Shown one piece after another: positions 62,396 through 64,000 of a stretch of DNA of 64,000 bases; position 1 is the first letter of the stretch, and every line of letters begins with the position of its first letter. A program made the position numbers and the translations under genes. The notes under the pieces are model-generated. The model worked only from the letters and a program-made list of their open reading frames with translations, was not told where the DNA came from and ran no database searches. The stretch spans positions 1 to 64,000 of the forward strand of contig NZ_JAHKPD010000023.1 in assembly GCF_018860245.1 (NCBI RefSeq), given 5' to 3'. This DNA comes from Pseudotamlana agarivorans (GTDB lineage Bacteria > Bacteroidota > Bacteroidia > Flavobacteriales > Flavobacteriaceae).

Positions 62396-63775
62396 ATGAA
62401 AAAGCGCGCCCTTAGTTTCTGGGAAATTTGGAACATGAGTTTCGGTTTTCTGGGAATACAATTCGGATTTGCATTACAAGGAGGCTTTATGTCTCGAATA
62501 TTTCAAACACTAGGAGCTGATAAAGAGGCTATTCCATTGTTATGGATTGCTGCACCTTTAACAGGTTTATTGGTTCAGCCTATTATAGGTTATATGAGTG
62601 ACCGCACGTGGAGTCCGCGTTGGGGTCGTCGTAGACCTTACTTTCTAATAGGCGCTATTTTAAGTTCCATAGCTTTACTTATTGTACCGCATTCACCAGC
62701 ATTATGGGTGGCGGCCGGTTTTTTATGGATTCTTGATGCTTCAATAAATGTTTCTATGGAACCCTTTAGAGCGCTGGTTGCCGATAAATTGCCAGATTCA
62801 CAACGCTCGTATGGTTTTGTTGTTCAAACTTTAATAATTGGTATTGGAACTTGGGTTGCAAGTAATTTACCTTGGATGGTTTCGCAACTTGGTGTGAGTG
62901 ATTCAGCCCCTATGGGCGTGGTACCTATGTCGGTAAAAGTGGCTTTTGGAATTGGAGCTGTGGTGTTTTTAGCTAGTATTTTATATACTGTGTTTACAAC
63001 TACTGAATATCCGCCAGAGGACATGAAGGCTTTCGAAGAAGAAAAAGCTAAGAAAAATCAATTCGTTTCAGACATCATGAATAATATTGGCAACATGCCA
63101 ACAACTATGAAGAAACTAGGATTGATTCAGTTTTTTAGTTGGTTTGCCTTTTTTACCATGTGGAGTTTAGCCAATCCAGCCTTAACGGAGCATGTATTTC
63201 ATACACCAGCACCTATAGAATCGGCTTACGATTTAGCTATTCCAGCTCAAGCGGAAGCTTTTGATGTGGCAAATACAGCTTTTCAAAAAGCATCGAATTT
63301 GGTGGGATCTTCTATGGGAATCTACGGTTTGTCATCTATGGCATTTGCACTGGTTTTAGCTTTTTATACGTCCAAAAAACGCATTAATAGAAAGTATGTT
63401 CATATGTTTTCTCTTATTATGGGCGGTATAGGTTTCTTAAGTATGTACTATGTGCCTTCTCCAGAATTTCTAAAGTATTCATTCATTCTAGTAGGAATCG
63501 CTTGGGGGAGTATTTTGTCTATGCCGTATGCGATGTTATCAAGCTCTGTAAATCCCAATAAAATGGGTGTTATCATGGGGATATTCAACATGTTTATTGT
63601 GATGCCGCAAATTATTGCAGCCATTGGAGGCATCAACTTTATTTCCAATTTAATAGGTGAAGAAGCGATTAACGCCATGTTAGTTGCAGGATTAAGTTTA
63701 ATTATTGCAGGACTCTGTAATTTATTGATTACAGATAAAAATGCCATTTCATATCAACCAGAATTAGAACAGTAA
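62396..63775 (+). CDS. GPH/SLC45-like sugar permease (maltose importer)
   Basis: The 459-aa protein has about 12 membrane helices and the GPH/SLC45-type motif SDRTWSPRWGRRRPYFLIGA near residues 63-82. A large loop between helices 6 and 7 is present. In flavobacterial maltose loci this type brings maltose into the cytoplasm by cation symport. It is followed with one-base overlap by the beta-phosphoglucomutase gene, which fits import of maltose and phosphorolysis. Confidence 0.9.
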   Translation: MKKRALSFWEIWNMSFGFLGIQFGFALQGGFMSRIFQTLGADKEAIPLLWIAAPLTGLLVQPIIGYMSDRTWSPRWGRRRPYFLIGAILSSIALLIVPHSPALWVAAGFLWILDASINVSMEPFRALVADKLPDSQRSYGFVVQTLIIGIGTWVASNLPWMVSQLGVSDSAPMGVVPMSVKVAFGIGAVVFLASILYTVFTTTEYPPEDMKAFEEEKAKKNQFVSDIMNNIGNMPTTMKKLGLIQFFSWFAFFTMWSLANPALTEHVFHTPAPIESAYDLAIPAQAEAFDVANTAFQKASNLVGSSMGIYGLSSMAFALVLAFYTSKKRINRKYVHMFSLIMGGIGFLSMYYVPSPEFLKYSFILVGIAWGSILSMPYAMLSSSVNPNKMGVIMGIFNMFIVMPQIIAAIGGINFISNLIGEEAINAMLVAGLSLIIAGLCNLLITDKNAISYQPELEQ

Positions 63776-64000
63776 TGAAAAGAAAAGGATTTATTTTCGA
63801 TTTAGACGGTGTCATCGTAGACACTGCAAAGTACCACTTCTTGGCATGGAAGAACCTAGCCAATAGTTTAGGGTTCGATTTTACCGAAGCACAGAACGAG
63901 CAACTTAAAGGTGTAAGTCGTGTAGACTCACTAAATAAAATTTTGGCCTGGGGAAATACAACGGTTTCCGAAGAGAAATTCCAAGCACTCATGACCCTGA
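63775..64000 (+). CDS. pgmB: Beta-phosphoglucomutase (partial, cut by window end)
   Basis: The first 75 codons encode a HAD-type protein with motif I FIFDLDGVIVDTAKYH and the beta-PGM-like KGVSRVDSLNKIL segment. Beta-phosphoglucomutase turns beta-glucose-1-phosphate, the product of maltose phosphorylase, into glucose-6-phosphate. The start overlaps the permease stop by one base (TAATG). The gene continues past the window edge, where a maltose phosphorylase gene would be expected. Confidence 0.93.
   Translation, partial: MKRKGFIFDLDGVIVDTAKYHFLAWKNLANSLGFDFTEAQNEQLKGVSRVDSLNKILAWGNTTVSEEKFQALMTL

Overview
The window comes from a member of the Bacteroidota, almost certainly a marine-type flavobacterium (Flavobacteriaceae). 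The evidence is AT-rich intergenic DNA, SusC/SusD genes, a type IX secretion sorting domain on a secreted amylase, Bacteroidota lipoprotein signals, the TAnnTTTG -7 promoter motif upstream of many genes, almost no Shine-Dalgarno sequences, and flavobacterial gene pairs such as alaS next to M23/MerR/LemA/TPM. No rRNA, phage, insertion sequence or CRISPR array is visible. One tRNA gene (initiator tRNA-fMet) is present.

Layout. 1-772: a degenerate, higher-order tandem repeat without a gene. 773-4538: a FUSC-type membrane protein and a FadL-like porin. 4714-10153 (minus): a tightly packed six-gene set made of an ion channel, an HlyD-type adaptor, a DUF2955 membrane protein, a TolC/NodT-type outer-membrane lipoprotein, an AI-2E-family permease and a small membrane protein. 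10479-12919: tRNA-fMet, a CPXCG protein, a secreted LRR protein and a DUF481 protein. 13123-15303: an eight-haem cytochrome c/TPR lipoprotein. 15287-22771 (minus): a Bat operon (HAD lipoprotein, MoxR, DUF58, DUF4381, BatA, a BatB-BatC fusion, BatD). 22961-25186: envelope proteins.

25187-27684 is the most unusual stretch. It holds three plus-strand copies of the same roughly 90-nt transcription unit (palindrome, promoter, 33-nt invariant core, intrinsic terminator) around an esterase-like gene. I read these as a small-RNA family. 27685-33505: two FKBP isomerases, Era, a membrane protein, Der and a 2-keto-3-deoxygluconate kinase preceded by a UxuR/ExuR-like palindrome. 33777-39804: TPM/TPM/LemA/MerR/M23 divergent from alaS, which has a structured leader. 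39899-43073: GSCFA, DUF4230, rhodanese and enoyl-CoA hydratase genes, with one or two further candidate sRNAs. 43173-45803: a LysR regulator divergent from a small membrane protein, an SbtA-type bicarbonate transporter and an uncharacterised 98-aa protein. 45866-52080: mixed housekeeping and hypothetical genes, including a 54-aa DUF5522 gene.

52376-64000 is an alpha-glucan (starch/maltose) utilisation locus. On the minus strand, SusC, SusD, SusE/F-like and a T9SS-exported GH13 amylase bind, cut and import glucan across the outer membrane. On the plus strand lie a LacI regulator, a GPH/SLC45-like maltose permease and the start of beta-phosphoglucomutase, cut off by the window end. This implies that a maltose phosphorylase route lies beyond the edge.
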